A model generated the notes under the pieces. It ran no database searches. It was not told where the DNA came from and saw nothing but the letters and a program-made list of their open reading frames with translations. Of a stretch of DNA of 9,771 nucleotides, positions 1 through 7,340 are shown one piece after another. Numbering within the stretch: position 1 is the first letter of the stretch; the number at the start of each line of letters is the position of its first letter. A program made the translations under genes and the position numbers. Origin of the DNA: Candidatus Firestoneibacteriota bacterium (GTDB lineage Bacteria > JACRDZ01); contig JACRDZ010000144.1 in assembly GCA_016212735.1 (NCBI GenBank), positions 1 to 9,771 on the forward strand, in the 5' to 3' direction.

Positions 1-2466
1 AATAAAAAGCTCTTCACTTATAAAAATATTTTTATTCAATTTCTCTAAATGACTTAGTAAGTTCATTTTGGCCAGATTAAGCAAAGACGCATAATCAAAA
101 ACAAGATTACGTGCTTTTTCCAGATTATCTGTGAGTTTATTGAATTGTTGTTCATTCACCCCAAAAAATGGAAATAGAAATTCTGGATCATATTGCAAAG
201 ATAATATAGAAGCATAAGGTATTTTAAAAATTTTTTCTAACCAGTAACTTGGGATGGGTTTTGATTGAAACTCTTTTTTTACATTCTCATATTTTTTTTG
301 TTGATCAGATAAAATTGTTTTAATTTCTTCTGATGGTTTTCCCTTTTCATCAATAGCATTTATAGGGACTAGTATTTTTTCTTCGGGATATTTCTGATTA
401 TAATCATACAATCCTTTCATCCACCTATCTACTTCACCATCAGTACAATATCTATGCATTAAAGCATTAAAATGAGATAAAGTAGTTTTTTCAAATTCAG
501 ACCCAGAAGAAAATTCTTTTACTTTTTGTGCTGAATTAAGAGCTAAATTCTTTTCTTCTAATAATACTGCATTAGTACTCATTGCTATCCAGAACCAAAC
601 ATCTTTTTTTTGTTCAGCTTCAAGTTCAAGTTGTTTTAAAATATTAATTGATTGCTCTGGAGCACCTTTTTGAAGAAAAATTTCAGCTATTCGTACTTTT
701 TCTTTATAATCACCCATATTCCATATCTCTGGATCAGTAAACATATTATAAGCTGTTTCAAAATTTTTATTTTTTAAATTAGTAATTACATCCCATATTT
801 TCATTGGTGATAACTCAAGTGCCTTATCTGCAAATTCTATAGCCTTATCAAATTCTCTGGAAAAAAGATAAATCCTACCTAAAAGATTTAGTAATTTATC
901 GTTCTGCATTACCAGTGATTTAGCTTCTTCTGAATTTTCATAAAACAGAATAGCTTCTTTCGGAGATTTGTAGTTGCAAATAGATTGGATTAAATTATGT
1001 AAAACAATTATGTCTTTTTTATTTGATACCCATAATTCATTAACTATTTCGTAAGCTTTTTGATCATTATCATTCCCGCAAATATTTAAATATATTGAGG
1101 ATAAATTTGTTTTTGCTGGAATAAATTCAGAGTCTAATTCTAAAACTTTATCTATGTATTCTTTTGATTTCACAAAATTATTTTCTAGAATATAACATAC
1201 TCCAAGATTATTATAAACTTTTACTAATTCATCCCTAAATTTATCTGGTCTATCTTTAATTTTTCCTAAAATACCGAATAAAATTTCTTTTGCTTTTTCA
1301 ATTTCATTTTTATCTATTAAATTTGCAGATATATTAATTCCCTTATTAATTTTATCTTTTTTATTAGTATCGGATTCAGCAATAGAAGCTAATTGTTGAT
1401 TAATTATTATTTTAAATTCTTGTTTTATATCCCCAGTTGCTTCTTTTAAATCTTCTTTAGTTATACCTACTGGAAAAAATTCTTCTTTTAATCCTTTTAT
1501 TGATTCAACTCTTTCGGTTAACTCAACATCATTCCAAATTTCTATTTCATTAAGTCCAAGATTATTAGCATATTCTTTTGTTTTATCTCGACATTCTGGA
1601 GAAAACGGACAGGCAGTTATAAAAATAATTTTATCTGGTTTAAAATTTTCAATTTCATCAGAATGTTTTTTTATTTTATCGATTTCTTTCTTAAAATCTT
1701 TATATGATATTCTTTCATAATTTTTACATTGAAAATACCATTTTTTTTTCCCCCCAACAGTACTAAATTTATATCCAATAATATCTCTTCCTTTATCTCC
1801 AATTCCTCTATTAAGCGTCACATCATTATATTCTTTAGATCTTTTGAGGTAAACATAGCATAGATTTTCAAATTCTTCCGGCGTTTTGCTCCAAAAAGGA
1901 AAAACATATCTTGAAAGTATTATTGATAATTTAGCATCTTTTTTAAATCCAAATTTTTCAATGTCAATCGGCAAACCCAAAGCATTACAAATTTTTTCCA
2001 ATGTTTCAATCGAAATATTTTGTTTGCCTTTTTCAATTCGTGAAATAATCTGCTGTGAAATTTTTAAATTGAACGCTAATTCTTTTTGAGTTATCCCTTT
2101 TTTTTCGCGTTCATTTTTGATTGTCAGTCCGATTTCTTTTAATAATGGTGAATAAAATTGCTGATTTTTTTCTTCTCTTAATCCTGCAAATTCTAAACTT
2201 TTTGCTTTTAATGTTTCATAAATTGCCTGCCAATATTCAATTCTGGGATCATTCCATGAATTTTTTCTCATTTGTTTCTTTATTCTCTGCCAGAAAATCA
2301 CAAAATCCTTTTGTTTTAAATATTCCTTAAAAACTTCCTTTGCAGAATTTTTTTGTGATAGAAGTAAAGCTGCATAGGAAATAAATTCCGGATTTAATGT
2401 ATCCTGTAAAAATTTTTTTGCGTCATCTTCTGTTATTTTCTTATCCCAGAGCCAATTTTGATTCAT
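1..2466 (-). CDS. Antitoxin-like/XRE HTH/Mrr-type nuclease/TPR/PIN-like multidomain protein, C-terminus outside window
   Basis: The frame is open for 822 codons from ATG at 2466 to the left edge, with no stop. Residues 1-100 are helical (WLWDKK near the start, WNDPRIEYWQAIYE at 71-84) and recall, from memory, small stand-alone proteins encoded beside AbiEii nucleotidyltransferases. Residues 114-167 form an XRE helix-turn-helix (ITQKELA..., QQIISRIEKGKQNIS). Residues 190-320 look like an Mrr-type restriction endonuclease: GIGDKGRDI with D228, then QCK with Q246 and K248, then a strand KIIFITA. About 375-665 is TPR-like, with clear repeats at 414-448 and 525-556. At 787-822, NLVFDYASLLNLAKMNLL followed by NIFIS matches the first strand and helix of a PIN domain, D791 being the expected acidic residue. 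The start overlaps the upstream stop as ATGA, with AGGGAG 11 bases before it, so translation is probably coupled. Function is inferred to be a defence or toxin-antitoxin effector; the PIN call is tentative because the domain is cut off. Confidence 0.88.
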   Translation of the reverse strand, partial: MNQNWLWDKKITEDDAKKFLQDTLNPEFISYAALLLSQKNSAKEVFKEYLKQKDFVIFWQRIKKQMRKNSWNDPRIEYWQAIYETLKAKSLEFAGLREEKNQQFYSPLLKEIGLTIKNEREKKGITQKELAFNLKISQQIISRIEKGKQNISIETLEKICNALGLPIDIEKFGFKKDAKLSIILSRYVFPFWSKTPEEFENLCYVYLKRSKEYNDVTLNRGIGDKGRDIIGYKFSTVGGKKKWYFQCKNYERISYKDFKKEIDKIKKHSDEIENFKPDKIIFITACPFSPECRDKTKEYANNLGLNEIEIWNDVELTERVESIKGLKEEFFPVGITKEDLKEATGDIKQEFKIIINQQLASIAESDTNKKDKINKGINISANLIDKNEIEKAKEILFGILGKIKDRPDKFRDELVKVYNNLGVCYILENNFVKSKEYIDKVLELDSEFIPAKTNLSSIYLNICGNDNDQKAYEIVNELWVSNKKDIIVLHNLIQSICNYKSPKEAILFYENSEEAKSLVMQNDKLLNLLGRIYLFSREFDKAIEFADKALELSPMKIWDVITNLKNKNFETAYNMFTDPEIWNMGDYKEKVRIAEIFLQKGAPEQSINILKQLELEAEQKKDVWFWIAMSTNAVLLEEKNLALNSAQKVKEFSSGSEFEKTTLSHFNALMHRYCTDGEVDRWMKGLYDYNQKYPEEKILVPINAIDEKGKPSEEIKTILSDQQKKYENVKKEFQSKPIPSYWLEKIFKIPYASILSLQYDPEFLFPFFGVNEQQFNKLTDNLEKARNLVFDYASLLNLAKMNLLSHLEKLNKNIFISEELFI
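1741..1755 (-). repeat. Homopolymer tract G6A9 inside the nuclease domain
   Basis: On the coding strand six G are followed directly by nine A, encoding Gly-Gly-Lys-Lys-Lys (residues 238-242) just before the QCK catalytic motif. The frame is intact in this sequence. Adjacent G and A runs of this length are typical slippage sites, and a one-base change would remove the catalytic lysine, the TPR region and the PIN-like end together. Confidence 0.75.
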
Positions 2467-3179
2467 GATAACTCTATCTCCCTGGATAATATTTTGTTTA
2501 TTTCTCCAGCAAAATGCTTATCAATATCTCTAAATTCAATCATTTTATCCGTTTTTATTTCAGATAAACCAATTTTCATTTCCAGTCGATTGAATGTTCT
2601 AAACCAGCGGATAATCCCTTCTTTTAATACCTGATCGCAATATTTATCAATAAAATCTGCTAATCCCATAAAACTATATGATAGAAAATAAATATCAAAT
2701 AAGTCTTTTGCTTCCTGTCTTCCACCAAAGAATTTTTTACGACCTATTTTATCAATTTCTTTGTTAAATCCACTGACAGCATATATTTTTCTTAAATAAA
2801 TATCTTCTTGTGATAAAATATTTATTCCATTAATATTATTAGTTGATTTAATTAATGAGAAAAAATCTTGAATAAAATCAATTTTAAGAAATTTATCCTT
2901 ATCATATTCTAGACTATAAACCATTACTTTAGCATAAGTTTCTGATAAATTTTCATTAATAAGTTCAATGTTTTTATTTGTTATTACATTTATTTCATTT
3001 GTAATTTCTATAATTCTTTTTACAGAAAATTCTTGTGTGAAGAAATCTAAATCATCTGATTTCCGATGATTAAAATAAAATAATGATAAAGCTGTACCAC
3101 CAGCTAAATAAAAATCATTGATTTTATTAGCTAAAACATTTAATATTTCTTTTTGTATTGATTCAATATTTTTGCTCAT
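2463..3179 (-). CDS. AbiEii/DUF1814-type nucleotidyltransferase, putative toxin
   Basis: This is a 238-residue member of the AbiEii/AbiGii nucleotidyltransferase family, whose characterised members are type IV toxins; some related enzymes add nucleotides to tRNA. The family hallmark is at residues 24-47: FYLAGGTALSLFYF, then HRKSDDLDFF, with the metal-binding acidic pair D43 and D45. A further strand KIDF is at 99-102 and the conserved KDLFDIYFL at 158-166. No signal peptide or membrane segment is seen, so it is cytosolic. An ATG six codons upstream (3197) would give 244 residues, but the -10 box lies inside those codons and neither start has a ribosome site. I therefore choose 3179, which falls about 7 bases after the -10 box and implies a leaderless message. 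Its stop overlaps the next start as ATGA. Its substrate cannot be read from sequence. Confidence 0.88.
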   Translation of the reverse strand: MSKNIESIQKEILNVLANKINDFYLAGGTALSLFYFNHRKSDDLDFFTQEFSVKRIIEITNEINVITNKNIELINENLSETYAKVMVYSLEYDKDKFLKIDFIQDFFSLIKSTNNINGINILSQEDIYLRKIYAVSGFNKEIDKIGRKKFFGGRQEAKDLFDIYFLSYSFMGLADFIDKYCDQVLKEGIIRWFRTFNRLEMKIGLSEIKTDKMIEFRDIDKHFAGEINKILSREIELS

Positions 3180-3185
3180 ATAATA

Positions 3186-3214
3186 TTTATACAACATAAA
3201 TATTGTTTTGTCAA
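3186..3214 (-). promoter_or_regulatory. Sigma70-type promoter of the nucleotidyltransferase/nuclease module
   Basis: Read on the minus strand, TTGACA (3214-3209) is followed by a 17-base spacer and TATAAA (3191-3186): a perfect -35 and a 5/6 -10. Transcription would start about seven bases on, at the A of the ATG at 3179, so the message would have no leader. The promoter lies between and over two operator-like palindromes. Confidence 0.7.
3191..3206. promoter_or_regulatory. Operator-like palindrome O2, over spacer and -10 edge
   Basis: ACAACataaatATTGT has arms that match in four of five positions around a six-base centre. It covers the promoter spacer and touches the -10 box, so a bound protein would block RNA polymerase. 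Its likely binder is the XRE domain of the downstream gene; this is inference from position and architecture. Confidence 0.55.
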
Positions 3215-3221
3215 GATTATT

Positions 3222-3237
3222 ACAACTTTTATGTTGT
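3222..3237. promoter_or_regulatory. Operator-like palindrome O1, upstream of -35
   Basis: ACAACttttatGTTGT has perfect 5-base arms around a six-base centre and shares its design with the site at 3191-3206. The two centres are 31 bp apart, close to three helical turns, so dimers would sit on one face with the -35 box between them. The wider stretches 3182-3200 and 3228-3249 are also inverted repeats of each other, with three extra bases in the second. Confidence 0.55.
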
Positions 3238-3254
3238 TTTATAAATATTTAAGG

Positions 3255-4019
3255 CTATTTACTCAAATTCTCAAGATACGCTTTTGTAAATATTTTATCT
3301 TCGATCTTTTTTGTTGAAATATCAGATATCTCAACCATAGTCTTATTACCTTTTTCAAATTCATCAATATAAATATGTTTAATGGGTACAAATCTATTAT
3401 CAACAGTTGTGTATTGTAAAAAAAATGCTGTTTGCATTAAGGTATTTGATGATGAATATGATTCTTCCTTAAGAGTCAAAAAAGTATCTTTTTTAAGCCA
3501 ATATATTTTTCTGGGATAATCAACATCATTTACTCTGGCTTTTGCTTCAAGTTCATAAACAGGTACTTTTCCAAGCATGGTTTCTTTTATTTTTTCATTA
3601 TTTTTTTCGTCTTTTGCACCTTCATAAAGTTCTGTTAATTTTCTTTTTTCAAAATCATCGGCTTTTGCATCTGAGCCGCCAATGCTTTCATCCCTGTTAA
3701 TATGCTGAAATGTTCTTGTATTTCTTCTATACATCCAGAAATTATCACCAACTCTGAGATAACCATTCCCTTTTTCTGTCTCAGGTGCAGTCATTACAAT
3801 TAAAAATGAATCATCAGAATCTCTTCTATAATAAATCATTTCTATTACTTTTACACCTTGATCAACTTTTTGCTGAGTTAAAATAACTTTTGCTCTAATA
3901 TCGCTTTTCATTTCCATATTATCTTCGAGTTTTTTTAAAGCATCGTAAATCTTCGGATTCTCAGCATAAACAACATTTGCAACAAATACTAACACTATTA
4001 ATATAAACTTTTTTATCAT
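3255..4019 (-). CDS. LolA-like outer membrane lipoprotein-sorting protein (periplasmic carrier)
   Basis: A 254-residue exported protein. A signal peptide runs from MIKKF through a hydrophobic core to VYA, with likely cleavage at 19/20; no lipobox cysteine is present, so it should be soluble in the periplasm. The mature part alternates short strands in the way of LolA/LolB-fold proteins, and GNGYLRVGDNFWMYRRNTRT (85-104) followed by IGGSDAKADDFE matches the conserved block of the 'outer membrane lipoprotein-sorting protein' family found beside MacB-type or RND exporters. GGAG lies 7 bases before the ATG. It is the last gene of the operon, 14 bp after the second permease, which suggests it receives the hydrophobic cargo released by the transporter. 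The cargo itself is unknown; a lipoprotein is the default guess, a lipid is possible. No terminator hairpin is seen after its TAG stop. Confidence 0.82.
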   Translation of the reverse strand: MIKKFILIVLVFVANVVYAENPKIYDALKKLEDNMEMKSDIRAKVILTQQKVDQGVKVIEMIYYRRDSDDSFLIVMTAPETEKGNGYLRVGDNFWMYRRNTRTFQHINRDESIGGSDAKADDFEKRKLTELYEGAKDEKNNEKIKETMLGKVPVYELEAKARVNDVDYPRKIYWLKKDTFLTLKEESYSSSNTLMQTAFFLQYTTVDNRFVPIKHIYIDEFEKGNKTMVEISDISTKKIEDKIFTKAYLENLSK

Positions 4020-4033
4020 AACTAATCTCCATT

Positions 4034-5797
4034 TTATTCATAATGCCTTAATGCATGCGATGGTGAAAGATTACTTGCTCGTCTCGCAGGGAAATAGGCA
4101 GTAATCACTACAATTAATAAAATAAAAATCATATTTATAATAACTCCTGAAAAAGTTGGCTTAAAATATAGATGAGTATTCACAAGAAGTATTGACATAG
4201 GATTATCATGCGTTTCAAATGTGATTTTTGAAAGTATCTGCATGGTACTAAAAGCCATAATTACTCCAATAATTGAAGCAAATAGAGCAAGAAAAAATGA
4301 TTCAAGTATAAATGAATTTTTAACATCATTTTTTTGCATACCGATTGCTCTTACTGTCCCAATTTCACGTGTTCGCTCACGAATCGTCATTCTGAGAGTA
4401 TTAATAACTCCAATCAAAATAATTAAAAACAATATTAATCCTGCAACAACTGTAATTAAATTCAATACATATTCAAGTTTTAATATATCACTTGCAGTTT
4501 CATACATAGTTCTTATATCAACTGTTGTCGCTTTCCACTTTTTTTTGCTTATATCTTTCATCTTTTTTTCAAGTTCTTCTGTAGTGCTTGTACGTGGAAG
4601 TAACTCCCATTCCTTAGCGAGTGCATTAAAAATTGAATTTTGTTTATCAGGAATATAGGCTTTTTTTAAAGAAGTAATATCCGGTAAATTAGGATAATAT
4701 GTATTATAAAACTTATCATCGGAAATTAAAATAATATTTTTATTATCGAGTTCTTTGTTTTTAAAAATTGCAAATACCGAATATTTAACAGTTGTATTGT
4801 TTTCACCGAATTTATTTTTGTATGTAACTTCAAAGCTGTCATTGATTTTCAATCCAAGCTTATTTGCGAGATTTTCTTCCACAAGTACGGAATCTTTTTT
4901 GAATATTTTATTTTTATCACCGCCAGAAATTTCCAAATTATTTTCAATTATTTTTTTGGATTCATCATCGGTTTTATATCCTAATAAAGTAGCATAATCA
5001 GTATTATGTCCGTTATTGATTTTCCCATATATTACAGCTAAATCAGGGGTTAAAGCAGAATGAATTTTATCAGCAAACTTAACTGCATTTTTTTGCGGAT
5101 CGTTAATAGTAATATTTATATTACCGATTTCATAGGGTTTATAAGCCAGTAATTTTTTTTCATTATTCAGCTCAATAAAAGTAACTCCCTGCATAAACAC
5201 ATTGTCATTTTTTATTATTCCGATTACTGTCAATCGTGCCGACTCATTATTTCCATGAACATTAGTATATCGTATTCTTATTATATCATTCTTTTTTACA
5301 TTGAGATATTTTGCTTTTTCTTCAGAAATAATAATTGGATTTTCAACATCCTTTCTGGATAAGTCTGTAAAAGCACCTTCAAGCATTCTAAATGATTCTT
5401 CAATTTCCTTTCTTGTTTCTTCGCTGAGTGATTGAGATAAATCAATCGCAACAAGAATAATACTATCTGATTTACCATTGCCAATAGCTCTGGCAAAGAT
5501 ACCCAGAGTTTCTTCGATTTCGCGAGTATTTTCTGCATTATCTTTAACAATTTTTAATATTCTTGCTCTATCTCGAAAAATATATTTTTCTACTCCGCCT
5601 TTTTCGTTGAATACTAAGGAAACATGCCCGACAACACGGACAAGTATTCTGTTAAACAATATATCTGTAATTCCATTTGAAAAAGCATGAGCAATAACAA
5701 GAATCATAACACCAAGAGCAATAGCAATACCAAGCAATAAATTTCTTCGTTTTTGTCTGAATAAATTTCTCAAACTTATCATTGTAATTAAGTTCAT
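4034..5797 (-). CDS. FtsX/MacB-type ABC transporter permease, second subunit
   Basis: A 587-residue inner membrane permease with the 1+3 layout of LolC/LolE and MacB. TM1 is at about 19-40, a large periplasmic part lies between, and TM2-4 are at about 443-467, 495-520 and 549-571. The FtsX-domain coupling region RERTREIGTVRAIG is at 473-486, where the ATPase would dock, and PARRASNLSPSHALRHYE closes the protein as in the family. The periplasmic part is longer than in the partner permease and seems to hold two related sub-domains (about 154-200 and 303-350). It starts 3 bp after the first permease stops; AGGG lies 8 bases before the ATG. A second ATG six codons in (MISLRNLF) is possible but less well placed. 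It probably forms a heterodimer with the preceding permease, as LolC does with LolE. Confidence 0.9.
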   Translation of the reverse strand: MNLITMISLRNLFRQKRRNLLLGIAIALGVMILVIAHAFSNGITDILFNRILVRVVGHVSLVFNEKGGVEKYIFRDRARILKIVKDNAENTREIEETLGIFARAIGNGKSDSIILVAIDLSQSLSEETRKEIEESFRMLEGAFTDLSRKDVENPIIISEEKAKYLNVKKNDIIRIRYTNVHGNNESARLTVIGIIKNDNVFMQGVTFIELNNEKKLLAYKPYEIGNINITINDPQKNAVKFADKIHSALTPDLAVIYGKINNGHNTDYATLLGYKTDDESKKIIENNLEISGGDKNKIFKKDSVLVEENLANKLGLKINDSFEVTYKNKFGENNTTVKYSVFAIFKNKELDNKNIILISDDKFYNTYYPNLPDITSLKKAYIPDKQNSIFNALAKEWELLPRTSTTEELEKKMKDISKKKWKATTVDIRTMYETASDILKLEYVLNLITVVAGLILFLIILIGVINTLRMTIRERTREIGTVRAIGMQKNDVKNSFILESFFLALFASIIGVIMAFSTMQILSKITFETHDNPMSILLVNTHLYFKPTFSGVIINMIFILLIVVITAYFPARRASNLSPSHALRHYE

Positions 5798-5800
5798 ATT

Positions 5801-7339
5801 TTAGTCCCTCACAATCGCATCAAGCGGTGTAATACTTTTGGCAACTTTAATTGGATAAATAACAGCAATAACTGTTACCAGTATAAGTTGAAATATCGCT
5901 AATAAGATATCCGGTCCATACATTACAGGTAAAAATTTATCTCCACCGTACAGAATTTGTACCAGATCATTTGTCGAAGTTATATTAAATAATGGTATTA
6001 TTTTAATGATTATGTATCCGATAATTATCCCAGCACCGCCAAAAATAAATGATAATATTCCTGTTTCAGCCAGGAACATATTGCTGATAAAACTTTTTCT
6101 AGCTCCGATTGCACGCATCATACCAATTTCCGATGTGCGCTCGAGTGCTGTCATACTTAATGTATTGACGATTATTATTATTGCAACAACAAAAAGCAGC
6201 ATTACAAAACCAAACAATGCTCCTTTTATAATCGTTGCCATACTGCCAATTACTCCAAATGCTTTTTTCCATGAGACAGCTCTTGCTCCCAGGTTAGCAT
6301 CTTTTAATTCTTTATTGATTTTTTCTAATCCATTATACAGGGAAGTCTCTTTTTCTAATTTTACGAATACCACATTATATGTACCAGTTTCAATATCAAC
6401 TTTTTCTTCTTTTATTTTATTGAGTTCCGGAGCTAATTTTATTTCTTCATTTAATGAAGAGCTTGTATTTGCAACCATAAAATTATCATCTGAAAACATG
6501 GAATCAATATTTTGATTTCCCATTTCAAGAATTTTTTTCTTTTCTTCAGGTACCAGAGCAGTTTTTGTGCTTGCAGAAAAATATCCCAAACATTCTCTGT
6601 ATGATTCAATATCTATAATATTATAATGTCCAAAAATTGTATCCAGAGCTTTGAATTTAACAATTCCTTTTATTGGAAGCCGGACATCCATAGTTGTGTT
6701 TTTTTCATTATTTCCAAGAAATACTATACTATCCTTTGTTATTAAATCTTTTATATCTGATTTATCTTTGGTTTCATTACGAAAATTCGTTTCAATAAAT
6801 TTTGCATTTTCCGGAATAAACCATAACCCCATATAATTATAAAATTCTTTTCTGGAACCGGTTGGTACTAAAGCGCCTTTTTCATCTTTTATCGGCAATC
6901 GTCCTTCAATTGGTTTTACATTACCCGGAAACATTTCAGAATATTTTGCAAAATCAACTCCTAAAAGAAAAGCAAATCCCGGGGATCCACCTTCCTCGTT
7001 AAGGATTAAAGCCATGTTTCTGCCAGCAGGTAAAAAATTCTTAATATAATTTTGTTTTGCCAAAATTTTTTTAATTTCAAGATAATTATTTATTGGTTCA
7101 ATTGCTTTTCCCATAAGAGTAAAAAGTACATTATCTGTTTCGTTTTTATCCGAAACAATTACTATATCACCTGTAAAACCATTTACAATATTTTCTTCCA
7201 ATCCTTTATCCATTCCGGAAATAACACCATTCCCAATAGTCATAATTAATGAACCCAGGAAAAGGATTACGCCGATAATAATGCTTTTCCCTTTATGCCG
7301 AAGAATATTACGAAATGCAATTTTTAATATAAGTCCCAT
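5801..7339 (-). CDS. FtsX/MacB-type ABC transporter permease, first subunit
   Basis: A 512-residue permease of the same type: RNILRHKGKS leads into TM1 (about 19-41), followed by a periplasmic region of roughly 330 residues, then TM2 (about 373-395), the coupling segment ERTSEIGMMRAIGAR (400-414), TM3 (about 425-448) and TM4 (about 476-498), ending in the family-typical ITPLDAIVRD. I place the start at 7339, where GGAG lies six bases upstream and the ATPase stop is one base away. An in-frame ATG four codons earlier (7351) contains that ribosome site in its own codons and is less likely. It is clearly related to the next permease but strongly diverged, so the transporter is probably a heterodimer. 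The substrate path is inferred to be extraction of a membrane-anchored molecule from the outer leaflet of the inner membrane. Confidence 0.9.
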   Translation of the reverse strand: MGLILKIAFRNILRHKGKSIIIGVILFLGSLIMTIGNGVISGMDKGLEENIVNGFTGDIVIVSDKNETDNVLFTLMGKAIEPINNYLEIKKILAKQNYIKNFLPAGRNMALILNEEGGSPGFAFLLGVDFAKYSEMFPGNVKPIEGRLPIKDEKGALVPTGSRKEFYNYMGLWFIPENAKFIETNFRNETKDKSDIKDLITKDSIVFLGNNEKNTTMDVRLPIKGIVKFKALDTIFGHYNIIDIESYRECLGYFSASTKTALVPEEKKKILEMGNQNIDSMFSDDNFMVANTSSSLNEEIKLAPELNKIKEEKVDIETGTYNVVFVKLEKETSLYNGLEKINKELKDANLGARAVSWKKAFGVIGSMATIIKGALFGFVMLLFVVAIIIIVNTLSMTALERTSEIGMMRAIGARKSFISNMFLAETGILSFIFGGAGIIIGYIIIKIIPLFNITSTNDLVQILYGGDKFLPVMYGPDILLAIFQLILVTVIAVIYPIKVAKSITPLDAIVRD

Positions 7340-7340
7340 A

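Noticed and set aside
1886..2330. Plus-strand frames at 1886-2089 and 2121-2330
   Set aside because: They lie opposite the antitoxin-like, XRE and early nuclease parts of the large minus-strand gene, which is open and has recognisable domains.
3180..3197. ATG at 3197 as the start of the nucleotidyltransferase
   Set aside because: The -10 box TATAAA lies within these codons, there is no ribosome site, and the family's conserved part begins well after the ATG at 3179.
4221..4658. Plus-strand open frame of 145 codons opposite the second permease
   Set aside because: It is antisense to the FtsX domain with its intact coupling motif; its protein has no recognisable family and no ribosome site supports it. 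The same holds for plus-strand frames at 4755-4997, 5478-5690, 6006-6515, 6651-6836 and 7052-7249.
5296..5550. Minus-strand frame of 84 codons inside the second permease in another frame
   Set aside because: Low-complexity lysine- and leucine-rich product, fully inside a well-supported gene.
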